From Clostridia bacterium (GTDB lineage Bacteria > Bacillota > Clostridia > Christensenellales > QALW01): 34,818 nucleotides of DNA. The stretch covers positions 1-34,818 of the forward strand of contig JAFXDC010000062.1 in NCBI GenBank assembly GCA_017516345.1. The letters run 5' to 3'. This document shows, one piece after another, positions 14,995-23,546 of the stretch. The notes under the pieces are model-generated. The model was given only the letters and a program-made list of their open reading frames with translations, made no database searches and was not told the DNA's origin. Every line of letters begins with the position of its first letter. Positions within the stretch are counted from its first letter, which is position 1. The position numbers and the translations under genes are program-made.

Positions 14995-17112
14995 ATGAAA
15001 AAGCTACTTACGGTATTGCTGGCGGTATGTCTTCTTACCCTGTGTGCTTGCACACCGAGCACCGAGGTAACAAACAGCCCGTCCGGCAATCCAACGACCG
15101 AAATACCCTCCGTAGGTACCACTGAAGGCACCACCGCGGGTACTACCGAAGGTGTCACCGAGGGTACTACAGAAAGTGCGACACCCGATCCCACTCCCGC
15201 TCCCGAGGAGTCTGACAAGCTGGTAATTGAGGATTTTGAGAAGGGCGAGCCCTCCGACCTTGTTGCAAGCCTTGACTGGTCGGACAAAGGCTACGGCATT
15301 GAAAACCCCATTTTGTCCATCATAAGCGACGGCACCGATATCGGCAAGGGCTACAAGGTAGAGCTTCTTGGCGCATCGTGGTGTCAGAACCTTACCTTAA
15401 AAGGAGATAAGGTATCCGCTGCTTACGCAAAGGGCGAAAAATATCTGCGCATGTGGATAAGCAATCCCACCTCCGGAACGGTGGGAATCGGTATTACCAT
15501 TTACAACAATGACAGCGTTCTTGCAAGCTACGGCGTTACTAAGGCTGTTATTACCGGCGCAAACGGAACCGCCTCCAAGCTCGAGGTCGGCGATCCCTCC
15601 GATATGGGCCAGGGCACTGCATCTGCAATTATCGTACCCTCAGGCTTCCAGGGTTGGATAGCCTTTGACACCACCGAGCTCATCCCACATTGGGGCAATC
15701 CCGTGTTAAGTGACACCACCGCTGTTAATAGGATAGTTATCGACGTTCGTCCCAACGGCTTCTCCGCAGAGGAGTTCTACGTGCTTGACGAGATCTGCCT
15801 TGCCAGGAGCGCAAGCGGCAATGCCCGCACATGGGACGATCCCAACAAAGGAGAGGAAGAAGAGTTGCCCAAGGACGTACATATCTTAAACGGCTTTAAC
15901 AACGCCATCAACACCACCCCCGAATTCCACGAGATGCCCGACTTTGCCCCCACCGGTCAGTTTGCGGGCATCAAGGCAGGCTGGTTTGAGGGTATGACCA
16001 AGAACGGCAAAAAGACCAAGGTATTTGCATACGTAGGCTTCCCCAAGGATGCAAGCGCATCAAGCAAGGTTCCCGCCATCGTGCTTAACCACGGCGGCGG
16101 CGGTCACGCCTTCCTGCAGTGGGTAAAGATGTGGAACGACCGCGGCTATGCGGCAATCGCCATCGACAACACGGGCTACTTCCCCACCAAGGTAAATGCG
16201 GGCAGCACCGAGACCAACGGCGATTGGCGCTTCGGTATTCCAAGAGATCTTAAGGAGGACGGCTTCGTAAACGCTCCCAACAACGACGGCATGGGCTCCT
16301 CCAAGGGCAAGGTGGAAAATATGTGGATGTACCACGCAGTTGGTCAGACCATACTTGCCTCCAATATCCTTCGCGCTGATGAGCGCGTAGACGGCAGCAA
16401 GGTCGGGGTTACCGGCATCTCCTGGGGCGGCGTAATAACCAGCATCACCATAGGCTATGATACCCGCTTTGCATTTGCAATTCCGATCTACGGCTCGGGC
16501 TATCTTGATGAGGCTCTCTCCTGGATGAAGGATAACTTTGCAGGTGCAGAGACCCGCGAGCTCTGGCTTGCTCAGGACAATTTTGATAAGGTGGATATGC
16601 CCGTTCTGTGGCTGTGCTGGAACGACGATAACTGCTTCTCCATCAACAGCAACTCCAAGAGCTATCTTGACACCATCAAAAACAATCCCGATACAAGACT
16701 CAGCATGATCAATAAGATGTATCACTCCCACGGCAGCGGTTGGGCACCCGGCGAGAGCATGCTCTTTGCCGACTCCATCGTCAAGGGCGGCACCAAGCTG
16801 ACAGACTTCAAGTCTCAGCCCACGGGTAAGAGCATAAACGCCGAGCTTATCATGGCAAGCGGCGTAACGGTTACCGCTACTCTTTATTACATCACCGAGG
16901 ATATGACCTATTCCACCTACGATAAGAACGGCTGGAACAGTCCCAGCACCTATATGGATCAGACCTGGCAGACCAAGGCCCTTTCCGTGGAGAACGGCAA
17001 GGTGGTAGGCGAGATCCCCTCCGATGCCAAGGGCTATTACGTAGAGCTTAAGACCACCATAGACGGCAAGCAATACGTTACCTGCTCGGCATGGACCACC
17101 GACGTAAAATGA
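14995..17112 (+). CDS. Secreted lipoprotein esterase, paralogue 1, with extra N-terminal binding-like domain
   Basis: 705 aa. Signal peptide with Cys19 as lipidation site (TLCAC). A Thr/Glu/Gly repeat linker (TTEGTTAGTTEGVTEG) runs to about residue 70. Residues about 76-271 form a beta-rich domain also found in the anchored protein at 29357-30091. From about 300 an alpha/beta-hydrolase follows: oxyanion region HGGGGHAF, nucleophile Ser476 in GISWGG, likely acid Asp544 or Asp545 in WNDDN, likely base His577 or His579 in YHSHGS. A C-terminal beta domain of ~100 residues completes it. Family resemblance is to acetylxylan-esterase/dienelactone-hydrolase-type enzymes, so surface removal of acyl groups from glycans is a reasonable inference; substrate unknown. 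Own promoter, RBS AAAGGAG and terminator. The hydrolase core is nearly identical to paralogue 2. Confidence 0.85.
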   Translation: MKKLLTVLLAVCLLTLCACTPSTEVTNSPSGNPTTEIPSVGTTEGTTAGTTEGVTEGTTESATPDPTPAPEESDKLVIEDFEKGEPSDLVASLDWSDKGYGIENPILSIISDGTDIGKGYKVELLGASWCQNLTLKGDKVSAAYAKGEKYLRMWISNPTSGTVGIGITIYNNDSVLASYGVTKAVITGANGTASKLEVGDPSDMGQGTASAIIVPSGFQGWIAFDTTELIPHWGNPVLSDTTAVNRIVIDVRPNGFSAEEFYVLDEICLARSASGNARTWDDPNKGEEEELPKDVHILNGFNNAINTTPEFHEMPDFAPTGQFAGIKAGWFEGMTKNGKKTKVFAYVGFPKDASASSKVPAIVLNHGGGGHAFLQWVKMWNDRGYAAIAIDNTGYFPTKVNAGSTETNGDWRFGIPRDLKEDGFVNAPNNDGMGSSKGKVENMWMYHAVGQTILASNILRADERVDGSKVGVTGISWGGVITSITIGYDTRFAFAIPIYGSGYLDEALSWMKDNFAGAETRELWLAQDNFDKVDMPVLWLCWNDDNCFSINSNSKSYLDTIKNNPDTRLSMINKMYHSHGSGWAPGESMLFADSIVKGGTKLTDFKSQPTGKSINAELIMASGVTVTATLYYITEDMTYSTYDKNGWNSPSTYMDQTWQTKALSVENGKVVGEIPSDAKGYYVELKTTIDGKQYVTCSAWTTDVK

Positions 17113-17133
17113 TCAGGCTTAGCTGATACCCTT

Positions 17134-17167
17134 AACACCCAAGTGCTTCGCGCTTGGGTGTTTTTTT
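17134..17167 (+). terminator. Terminator of esterase paralogue 1
   Basis: Stem ACACCCAAG / CTTGGGTGT with a short GC-rich loop, then a T run. Confidence 0.92.
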
Positions 17168-17220
17168 AGTGATGCTTCTATAAAAATTCTTATAATTTTT
17201 ATTTTTCTATTGCTTGAGTA

Positions 17221-17249
17221 TTGAAATATCACACATATTATGCTATAAT
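17221..17249 (+). promoter_or_regulatory. Promoter of esterase paralogue 2
   Basis: TTGAAA (17221-17226), 17 nt, TATAAT (17244-17249). It overlaps the apparent 5' extension of the reading frame, which fixes the start at 17281. Confidence 0.88.
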
Positions 17250-17280
17250 GAATAAAATCGTAATTAAAGGAGTTAAAAAA

Positions 17281-18708
17281 ATGAAAAAGCTATTGTCATT
17301 ACTTTTGCTGCTTTGCACTCTGTTTGTATGTGCGTGCGCTCCCACAGAGCAGCCCACTGCATCACCTGAGGGCACTCAGGGAAGCACCGAGACCCAAGGC
17401 ACTGCGGAGGTTCCCGAGCCCACGCCCGCTCCCACCATGCTTCCCACCGATGAGAGCCTTCCCGCAAGCCAGCAGATCGAAAACGGCTTTATAAACGCCA
17501 CGAACACCACCCCCGAGTTCCATGAAATGCCTGATTTTGCCCCCACAGGTCAGTTTGCGGGCATCAAGGCAGGCTGGTTTGAGGGCATGAGCAAAAACGG
17601 CAAAAGGACCAAGGTATTTGCATACATAGGCTTCCCCAAGGATGCAAGCGCCGACAGTAAGGTGCCTGCCATCGTGCTTAACCACGGCGGCGGCGGTCAC
17701 GCCTTCCTGCAATGGGTAAAGATGTGGAACGACCGCGGCTATGCGGCAATCGCCATCGACAACACGGGCTACTTCCCCACCAAGGTAAACGCGGGCAGCA
17801 CCGAGATCAACGGCGACTGGCGCTTCGGTATTCCAAGAGATCTTAAGGAGGACGGCTTCATAAACGCCCCCAACAACGACGGAATGGGTTCCTCCAGGGG
17901 CAAGGTCACGAACATGTGGATGTACCATGCAGTGGGTCAGACCATACTTGCCTCCAATATCCTTCGCGCTGATGAGCGCGTAGACGGCAGCAAAGTCGGG
18001 GTTACAGGCATCTCCTGGGGCGGCGTAATAACCAGTATCGTTATTGGCTACGACACCCGCTTTGCATTTGCAATTCCGATCTACGGCTCGGGCTATCTTG
18101 ACGAGTCCCTTGCCTGGATGAAGGATAACTTCGGCGGCGCGCAGACTAAGGAGCTTTGGCTTGCTCAGGATAATTTTGATAAAGCAGATATGCCCGTGCT
18201 CTGGCTGTGCTGGAACGACGACACCTGCTTCTCCATCAACAGTAACTCCAAGAGCTATCTTGATACCGTAAAGAACAATCCCGATACAAGACTCAGCATG
18301 ATCAATAAGATGTATCACTCCCACAGCAGCGGTTGGGCACCCGGCGAGAGCATGCTCTTTGCCGACTCCATCGTCAAGGGCGGCGCCAAGCTTGCTGACT
18401 TCACATCTCAGCCCACGGGTAAGAGCATAAACGCCACCCTCAGCATTGATCCCTCCGCCACCGCTATCTCGGCAACTCTTTATTATATTACTGCCGATAT
18501 GACCTACAGCAAGTACGATAAGCACGGCTACGGCTATGCCGACACCGCAATGGATCAGGTATGGCAGACCAAGGCCCTTACCATAGAGGACGGCAAGGTA
18601 ATCGGGGATGTTCCCGCCGATGCAAAGGGCTACTATATTGAGCTCAAGACCACAATTGGCGGCAAGCAGTACGTTTCCTGCTCTGCATGGATCACCGACG
18701 TTAACTGA
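17281..18708 (+). CDS. Secreted lipoprotein esterase, paralogue 2
   Basis: 475 aa from ATG 17281. The frame is open 20 codons further upstream, but AAAGGAG sits 8 nt before this ATG and the promoter -10 lies at 17244-17249. Signal peptide with Cys19 (FVCAC), then a short Thr/Glu/Pro linker and directly the alpha/beta-hydrolase; the extra domain of paralogue 1 is absent. HGGGGHAF, Ser245 in GISWGG, WNDDTCF and YHSHSSGW give the likely oxyanion hole, nucleophile, acid and base. The core matches paralogue 1 over long stretches of DNA, while the signal peptide and linker match paralogue 3. Predicted surface serine esterase; substrate unknown. Confidence 0.87.
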   Translation: MKKLLSLLLLLCTLFVCACAPTEQPTASPEGTQGSTETQGTAEVPEPTPAPTMLPTDESLPASQQIENGFINATNTTPEFHEMPDFAPTGQFAGIKAGWFEGMSKNGKRTKVFAYIGFPKDASADSKVPAIVLNHGGGGHAFLQWVKMWNDRGYAAIAIDNTGYFPTKVNAGSTEINGDWRFGIPRDLKEDGFINAPNNDGMGSSRGKVTNMWMYHAVGQTILASNILRADERVDGSKVGVTGISWGGVITSIVIGYDTRFAFAIPIYGSGYLDESLAWMKDNFGGAQTKELWLAQDNFDKADMPVLWLCWNDDTCFSINSNSKSYLDTVKNNPDTRLSMINKMYHSHSSGWAPGESMLFADSIVKGGAKLADFTSQPTGKSINATLSIDPSATAISATLYYITADMTYSKYDKHGYGYADTAMDQVWQTKALTIEDGKVIGDVPADAKGYYIELKTTIGGKQYVSCSAWITDVN

Positions 18709-18722
18709 CGGGCCGATTTCTG

Positions 18723-18754
18723 CTACCCAAGCGCTTCGCTTGGGTAGTTTTTTC
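18723..18754 (+). terminator. Terminator of esterase paralogue 2
   Basis: Stem CTACCCAAGCG / CGCTTGGGTAG around TT, then TTTTTT. Confidence 0.92.
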
Positions 18755-18840
18755 TCTTGAGGTGTTGCTTGCAAATACCATCAAGGCTTGCGAAAAATAT
18801 AAGCATTATAAATTTTCGGTGCAAAACACTCCTTTTGTTG

Positions 18841-18869
18841 TTGAAATTAAGGATATATTGTGATAGAAT
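18841..18869 (+). promoter_or_regulatory. Promoter of esterase paralogue 3
   Basis: TTGAAA (18841-18846), 17 nt, TAGAAT (18864-18869). Confidence 0.8.
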
Positions 18870-18900
18870 ATAAAAAAATACTAAAATAGGAGCAATCATA

Positions 18901-20337
18901 ATGAAAAAGATAGTTACTGTTTTGCTGATACTTTGCACCCTGTTTGTCTGCGCGTGCGCTCCCACCGAGCAGCCCACCGCATCACCTGAGGGTACTCAGG
19001 GAAGCACCGAGACCCAAGGCACTGCGGATGTTACCCCCGAGCCCACTCCGACTCCCACCATGCTTCCCACCGATGAGAGCCTTCCCACAAGCCAGCAGAT
19101 AGAGAACGGCTTTATTAATGCCACGAACACCACCCCCGAGTTCCACGAGATGTCTGATTTTAACCCTACGGGTCAGTTTGCGGGAATCAAGGCAGGTTGG
19201 TATGAGGGTATGGACAAAAACGGCAAAAAGACCAAGGTCTTTGCCTACGTTGGCTTCCCCAAAAATGCAAGCGCCGACAATAAGGTCCCCGCAATAGTGC
19301 TTGTGCACGGAGGCGGCGGTCACGCATTTTTGCAATGGGTAAAGATGTGGAACGATCGCGGTTATGCCGCAATCGCAATGGATAACACGGGCTACTTCCC
19401 CACCAAGGTGAACGCGGGAAGTACCGAGACCAACGCCGACTGGCGCTTCGGTATTCCAAGAGATCTTAAGGAGGACGGCTACACAAACGCCCCCAATAAC
19501 GACGATCTTCAGTCCTCCAATAAAAAAAATGCAAGCACCATGTGGATGTATCACGCTGTAGGTCAGACCATTCTTGCCTCCAACCTGCTTCGCGCAGATG
19601 AGCGCGTAGACGCTGACAAGGTCGGCGTTACAGGCATCTCCTGGGGTGGACTTATAACAAGCATCACCATGGGCTACGACAGCCGCTTTGCCTTTGCAAT
19701 TCCGATCTACTGCACCGGCTACTCGGTGGAAAACGTATGGGGCGGCATGTACACAAGATTCACCCGTGACAACGGCACCCAGGAGCTTTGGGCACCCGAG
19801 AACCGCTACGATAAGGTAACCATGCCTGTGTTGTGGCTGTGCTGGAACGATGATAACGGACTGTGGGTAAAGAGTAACTCCCATAGCTATCTTGACGGCA
19901 TCAAGAACAATCCCGACTGCCGCCTGAGCATGAAGCATAAGATGTTCCATTCTCACGGATCGGCATGGACTCCCGGAGAAAGCATGGCCTTTGCCGACTC
20001 GGTGGTAAAGGGCGGAGCAAAGCTTACCCAGGTGACCGATAATTCTCAGGGCAAAGCTCTCTCCCTGACCCTTAATGCCGATGCAAGCGCAACAAAGATC
20101 ACCGCTACTGCTTATTATCTTACCAAGGAGATAACCCATAAAAAGTACAAAAAATATCACTACGATCCGTCCCACGATTTCCTTGAGGAGCAGTGGAACA
20201 CCGTAGCGCTGACGGTTGACGGAAATACCGTAAGCGGTACTCTGCCCGATGACGCATTAAGCTACTACGTAGAGGTCAAGACCACCGTTGGCGGCAAGGA
20301 GTACGTTACAAGCTCGGTATACACCGCCTTCAACTGA
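18901..20337 (+). CDS. Secreted lipoprotein esterase, paralogue 3
   Basis: 478 aa. Signal peptide with Cys19 (FVCAC); the signal and linker DNA is close to identical to paralogue 2. The alpha/beta-hydrolase has VHGGGGHAF, Ser247 in GISWGG, WNDDNG and FHSHGSAW as the probable catalytic elements. It differs from paralogues 1 and 2 in the segment after the nucleophile (YCTGYSVENVWGG instead of YGSGYLDE) and in the C-terminal domain (YLTKEITHKKYKKYHYDP), features it shares with paralogue 4. So the array has two substrate-domain types. RBS AGGAG lies upstream of ATG, with own promoter and terminator. Predicted surface serine esterase; substrate unknown. Confidence 0.87.
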   Translation: MKKIVTVLLILCTLFVCACAPTEQPTASPEGTQGSTETQGTADVTPEPTPTPTMLPTDESLPTSQQIENGFINATNTTPEFHEMSDFNPTGQFAGIKAGWYEGMDKNGKKTKVFAYVGFPKNASADNKVPAIVLVHGGGGHAFLQWVKMWNDRGYAAIAMDNTGYFPTKVNAGSTETNADWRFGIPRDLKEDGYTNAPNNDDLQSSNKKNASTMWMYHAVGQTILASNLLRADERVDADKVGVTGISWGGLITSITMGYDSRFAFAIPIYCTGYSVENVWGGMYTRFTRDNGTQELWAPENRYDKVTMPVLWLCWNDDNGLWVKSNSHSYLDGIKNNPDCRLSMKHKMFHSHGSAWTPGESMAFADSVVKGGAKLTQVTDNSQGKALSLTLNADASATKITATAYYLTKEITHKKYKKYHYDPSHDFLEEQWNTVALTVDGNTVSGTLPDDALSYYVEVKTTVGGKEYVTSSVYTAFN

Positions 20338-20354
20338 TCTGTAAAAGCATTATT

Positions 20355-20387
20355 AAAGCACGGACTTAAATGAACCGTGCTTTTTTT
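20355..20387 (+). terminator. Terminator of esterase paralogue 3
   Basis: Stem AAAGCACGG / CCGTGCTTT with an 11-nt loop, then a T run. Confidence 0.9.
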
Positions 20388-20407
20388 ATAAAATTTTCAG
20401 TTTTTTA

Positions 20408-20436
20408 TTGATTTTCCTCATAGCATTTGATAAAAT
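20408..20436 (+). promoter_or_regulatory. Promoter of esterase paralogue 4
   Basis: TTGATT (20408-20413), 17 nt, TAAAAT (20431-20436). Confidence 0.8.
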
Positions 20437-20462
20437 ATAAAAAAACAAAAGGAGAAATAAAC

Positions 20463-21716
20463 GTGAACAGATCGCAGCAGCTTGAGCTTGCATTCACGCA
20501 AGCAGAAAATATCACTCCGATTTTAAACGATATGCCCGAATTTGCTCCCACGGGAGCTTACTCCTACATACGCCCCGTATGGTTCGAGGGCATGAACAAG
20601 GGAGATAAAAAAACCAAGGTCTTTGCCTATATCGGCTTCCCCGAAAACGCAAGCGCCCACAGTAAGGTCCCCGCAATAGTGCTTGTGCACGGAGGCGGCG
20701 GGCACGCCTTTTTACCCTGGGTAAAGATGTGGAACGACCGCGGATACGCCGCCATTGCCATGGATGACACGGGCTACTTCCCCACTGCGATAAACGCAGG
20801 CGACAGCGAGACGTGCAAAAATTGGGAGTTTGGTCTGCCCGAATATCTCAAGGAGCCCGACTATACCGACGCTCCCAATAACGACGATCTTACCTCCTCG
20901 GCAAATGAGGACGTAAGCACCATGTGGATGTACCACGCCGTAGGTCAGGCAATACTTGCCGTAAGCATACTTCGCGCCGACGAGCGCGTGGAGAGCTCCA
21001 AGGTGGGCCTTACGGGAATTTCCTGGGGCGGACTTATTACCAGCATCACCATGGGATACGACGACAGGCTCGCCTTTGCCATTCCGGTATACTGCACCGG
21101 CTACTCTGCAAGCAACCCCTGGGGCGGCATGAAGGAGCGCTTCAGCCGCGATAACGGCACCGCCGAGCTTTGGTCTCCCGAGGCGCGCTACGATAAGGTA
21201 AAAATGCCGGTTTTGTGGAGCTGTTGGAATGACGATAACGGTATGTCGGTGCAATCCAATTCCTTAAGCTATCTTGACGGAGTTAAAAACAATCCCGAGG
21301 ATCGCCTTAGCATAAGGCATATGATGTTCCATTCCCACTCATGCTCCTGGTGCGTTCCCGAGAACATGGCGTTTGCCGACTCTGTGGTAAAGGGCGGCGC
21401 AAGGCTGACCGGAATAGAAAATAACACCGTGGGCAGAAGCATAAGCCTTACCCTGACCCCCGACTCCTCCGCAGAGGGCATTACCGCCACCGTCTTCTAC
21501 CTTACCAAGGAGATCACCCACAGTAGGTTTAAAAAGTATCATTACGATCCCTGGCATGAATTCCTGGAGGAGTATTGGAATACCGCTCCTCTTACGGTGG
21601 AGGGCAATAAGGTCTCGGGCGAGGTTCCCGCGGATGCCTTAAGCTACTACGTGGAGATAAAGACCCTCATAGGCGGCACAGAATACGTTACAAGCTCGGT
21701 ATATACCGAATTATAA
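20463..21716 (+). CDS. Cytoplasmic esterase, paralogue 4
   Basis: 417 aa from a GTG at 20463, chosen because AAAGGAG lies 8 nt upstream. The apparent earlier ATG at 20427 overlaps the -10 element, and the protein alignment with the paralogues begins just after the GTG. No signal peptide and no linker: it starts directly with the pre-hydrolase segment (LAFTQAENITPILNDMPEF), so it should stay in the cytoplasm. VHGGGGHAF, Ser187 in GISWGG, WNDDNG and FHSHSCSW give the usual catalytic set. Closest to paralogue 3 in the cap and C-terminal regions. It could act on imported oligosaccharides or esters left by the surface enzymes (inference). Confidence 0.87.
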   Translation: MNRSQQLELAFTQAENITPILNDMPEFAPTGAYSYIRPVWFEGMNKGDKKTKVFAYIGFPENASAHSKVPAIVLVHGGGGHAFLPWVKMWNDRGYAAIAMDDTGYFPTAINAGDSETCKNWEFGLPEYLKEPDYTDAPNNDDLTSSANEDVSTMWMYHAVGQAILAVSILRADERVESSKVGLTGISWGGLITSITMGYDDRLAFAIPVYCTGYSASNPWGGMKERFSRDNGTAELWSPEARYDKVKMPVLWSCWNDDNGMSVQSNSLSYLDGVKNNPEDRLSIRHMMFHSHSCSWCVPENMAFADSVVKGGARLTGIENNTVGRSISLTLTPDSSAEGITATVFYLTKEITHSRFKKYHYDPWHEFLEEYWNTAPLTVEGNKVSGEVPADALSYYVEIKTLIGGTEYVTSSVYTEL

Positions 21717-21730
21717 TTTATTAAGGCAAC

Positions 21731-21765
21731 AAAAAGGAGTACGGAATCCCCGTGCTCCTTTTTAT
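21731..21765. terminator. Bidirectional terminator between esterase 4 and gin
   Basis: AAAAAGGAGTACGG pairs with CCGTGCTCCTTTTT (one G-T pair) around a short loop. It sits between convergent genes and carries A/T tracts on both sides. Confidence 0.88.
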
Positions 21766-21795
21766 TGCACGAATGCGCATATATACATATTTATA

Positions 21796-21969
21796 TTATG
21801 CGCCCGCCTTTCCGTTAAAAGCCTTACTGACAGCCTTGATATACTCCTTATAGCTCTCGTCGTGCACCCTTGTGACCACTATTTTCCACTCACAGTCCGA
21901 GCAAATGCTCTTGCCCAATATCACAAGGTTATCCTTTTTTCTTTCTCCGCAAATTGCACACTTTCTCAT
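21796..21969 (-). CDS. Gin/CsfB-like sigma-G inhibitor
   Basis: 57 aa from ATG 21969 (a TTG five codons upstream is an alternative). The small protein has two CxxC pairs (CAICGE near residue 4 and CSDCEW near 23), a spacing typical of the zinc-binding Gin family, followed by a charged helical tail (SYKEYIKAVSKAF). In Bacillus, Gin/CsfB binds and inhibits sigma-G in the forespore and is encoded a few genes upstream of yaaO and tmk. Here the same neighbours follow, but gin is on the opposite strand. This supports both the assignment and a spore-forming host. Confidence 0.8.
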   Translation of the reverse strand: MRKCAICGERKKDNLVILGKSICSDCEWKIVVTRVHDESYKEYIKAVSKAFNGKAGA

Positions 21970-22062
21970 ACCTTCACCCACCAATTTTTTACTGATTATA
22001 CCCTTTATGCTGTATAATATTCAGATAAATCCTCCCGAGTGCGAAAAAAGAACGAAAAAAGA

Positions 22063-22091
22063 TTGTCATTTATTGCGTGTTTTAGTACAAT
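22063..22091 (+). promoter_or_regulatory. Promoter of the decarboxylase gene
   Basis: TTGTCA (22063-22068), 17 nt, TACAAT (22086-22091), about 30 nt before the start codon. Confidence 0.8.
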
Positions 22092-22121
22092 AATAATGAA
22101 GTCAAAAAAGGAGAGCTTACA

Positions 22122-23402
22122 ATGAGTCTTAAGGAGCTGCTTGATGCCTACTGCGACGTATCGCCCATCAGATACCATATGCCCGGTCACAAGGGCACGG
22201 TTCCCGTCTGCCCCGCGCACGACGTTACCGAGCTTGACTGCACCGACGACCTTTACTGTCCCGGGGATGCCATAATGAAGCTTGAGCGCACCCTTGCCCT
22301 TCGCTCAGGCAGCAAATGCACTCTTGCCCTTACCGACGGCTCATCTGCAGGGGTACGCATAATTTTTATGGTTTTAGCCGAGCATGCGGCGAATAAAAGA
22401 GTGCTTCTTGCCGATAATCTTCACAGAAGCGCTATAGACGGCTGCATCCTTGCGGGCATCGATCCCGAGATATTGCCTCCTTGCGATATTGAGGATAATA
22501 TCGACTCGAGCGTCGGGGCGGTATTCCTTACAAGTCCCGACTACTACGGCAGCATCACCCCGCTTGAGAGCATCGCAAAAAAATGCAAGCAGGTAAATGC
22601 CATTCTGGCGGTGGACGAGGCACACGGTGCCCATCTGCCCTATATAGGCATAAAAAGTGCCTCAAGCATTGCGGATATCTCGGTGCAATCCATGCACAAG
22701 ACCATGGGAGCTCTTACTCAGGCGGCAACCCTGTGCGTAAATAATACTGAGCTGATAAACAGCGCCAAATACCACCGAAGGGGGCTTTGCACGAGCTCAC
22801 CGAGCTTTCTTGTGCTAGAGAGCATGGAGTGGGCAAGCGAGCAATACAGCCTTCTTGCAGAGGATTTTTTAAACAGATTAAAGAGCCTCAGGGATGGGCT
22901 GAGCCTGAAGCACGCCTCCCTTGGCTCTGCAGAGGGACGCGACCCGTCGCGACTGTGCATAACGGTATCCCCATATACCTCAGGCTATCGCGCATCGGAG
23001 CTTTTAAAGGGCAATGGCATCATACCCGAGATGGCGGATGCAAGCCGAGTGGTGCTGATACTTTCCCCACACGACGGGGACTATACACCCCTTAAGCAGG
23101 CTCTGTTGTCCCTTGATGAGGCTTTGCCCGACTTCAATTGCGACATCACCGTGCCCAAGGCACCAAAATGCAAAAGGGTCATATCCATGCGAAGCGCCGC
23201 CCTTGCCAAAAAGACATATCTCCCCTTGCGCGATGCCATAGGCAGGATCTGCGCCACAAGCGCGGGGGCATATCCGCCCGGCATACCCTGCATATACCCC
23301 GGATGCATCATAGATGAGGATATCGCGCTCTACCTTGAGGCCATGGCAAGCCGTGGCGAGGTGTTCGGCTTTGACGATACCATTGCGGTGGTGGAGCTTT
23401 AA
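22122..23402 (+). CDS. YaaO-like Orn/Lys/Arg decarboxylase-family PLP enzyme
   Basis: 426 aa. Fold-type I PLP enzyme: VDEAHGAHLPY (Asp165 near the PLP pyridine nitrogen, His168) and Lys193 in SMHKTMGALTQ as the Schiff-base lysine. The N-terminus RYHMPGHKG is a signature of the family. It lacks the N-terminal response-regulator-like wing of inducible decarboxylases and matches the compact YaaO/SpeA type found beside tmk in Firmicutes. Likely reaction is decarboxylation of a basic amino acid for polyamine synthesis in the cytoplasm; which amino acid cannot be told. Starts at ATG after AAAGGAG. Own promoter; tmk follows after 144 nt with a separate promoter. Confidence 0.92.
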   Translation: MSLKELLDAYCDVSPIRYHMPGHKGTVPVCPAHDVTELDCTDDLYCPGDAIMKLERTLALRSGSKCTLALTDGSSAGVRIIFMVLAEHAANKRVLLADNLHRSAIDGCILAGIDPEILPPCDIEDNIDSSVGAVFLTSPDYYGSITPLESIAKKCKQVNAILAVDEAHGAHLPYIGIKSASSIADISVQSMHKTMGALTQAATLCVNNTELINSAKYHRRGLCTSSPSFLVLESMEWASEQYSLLAEDFLNRLKSLRDGLSLKHASLGSAEGRDPSRLCITVSPYTSGYRASELLKGNGIIPEMADASRVVLILSPHDGDYTPLKQALLSLDEALPDFNCDITVPKAPKCKRVISMRSAALAKKTYLPLRDAIGRICATSAGAYPPGIPCIYPGCIIDEDIALYLEAMASRGEVFGFDDTIAVVEL

Positions 23403-23483
23403 AGCAAAACCGTCGTTACATTCCGTTAAGGCGGCTCAAATATATACAAAGTGTAAATTTTTCGTTATTTCCGTCATGGGCCA

Positions 23484-23512
23484 TTGCAATGGCGGCAATA
23501 AAGTAGTATAAT
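23484..23512 (+). promoter_or_regulatory. Promoter of tmk
   Basis: TTGCAA (23484-23489), 17 nt, TATAAT (23507-23512). Confidence 0.85.
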
Positions 23513-23546
23513 AATATAAATTAACAATAAACAAAGGATGAAAACC

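Noticed and set aside
16060-20175. Several open frames of 330-470 codons antisense to the esterase genes
   Set aside because: They mirror the repeated esterase coding sequence, so they look alike and conserved only because the real genes are paralogous. No start signals.
14995-21716. The tandem repeats as a mobile element or a CRISPR-like array
   Set aside because: The repeat unit is a complete protein-coding gene with promoter and terminator. No transposase, terminal inverted repeats or short spacers are present.
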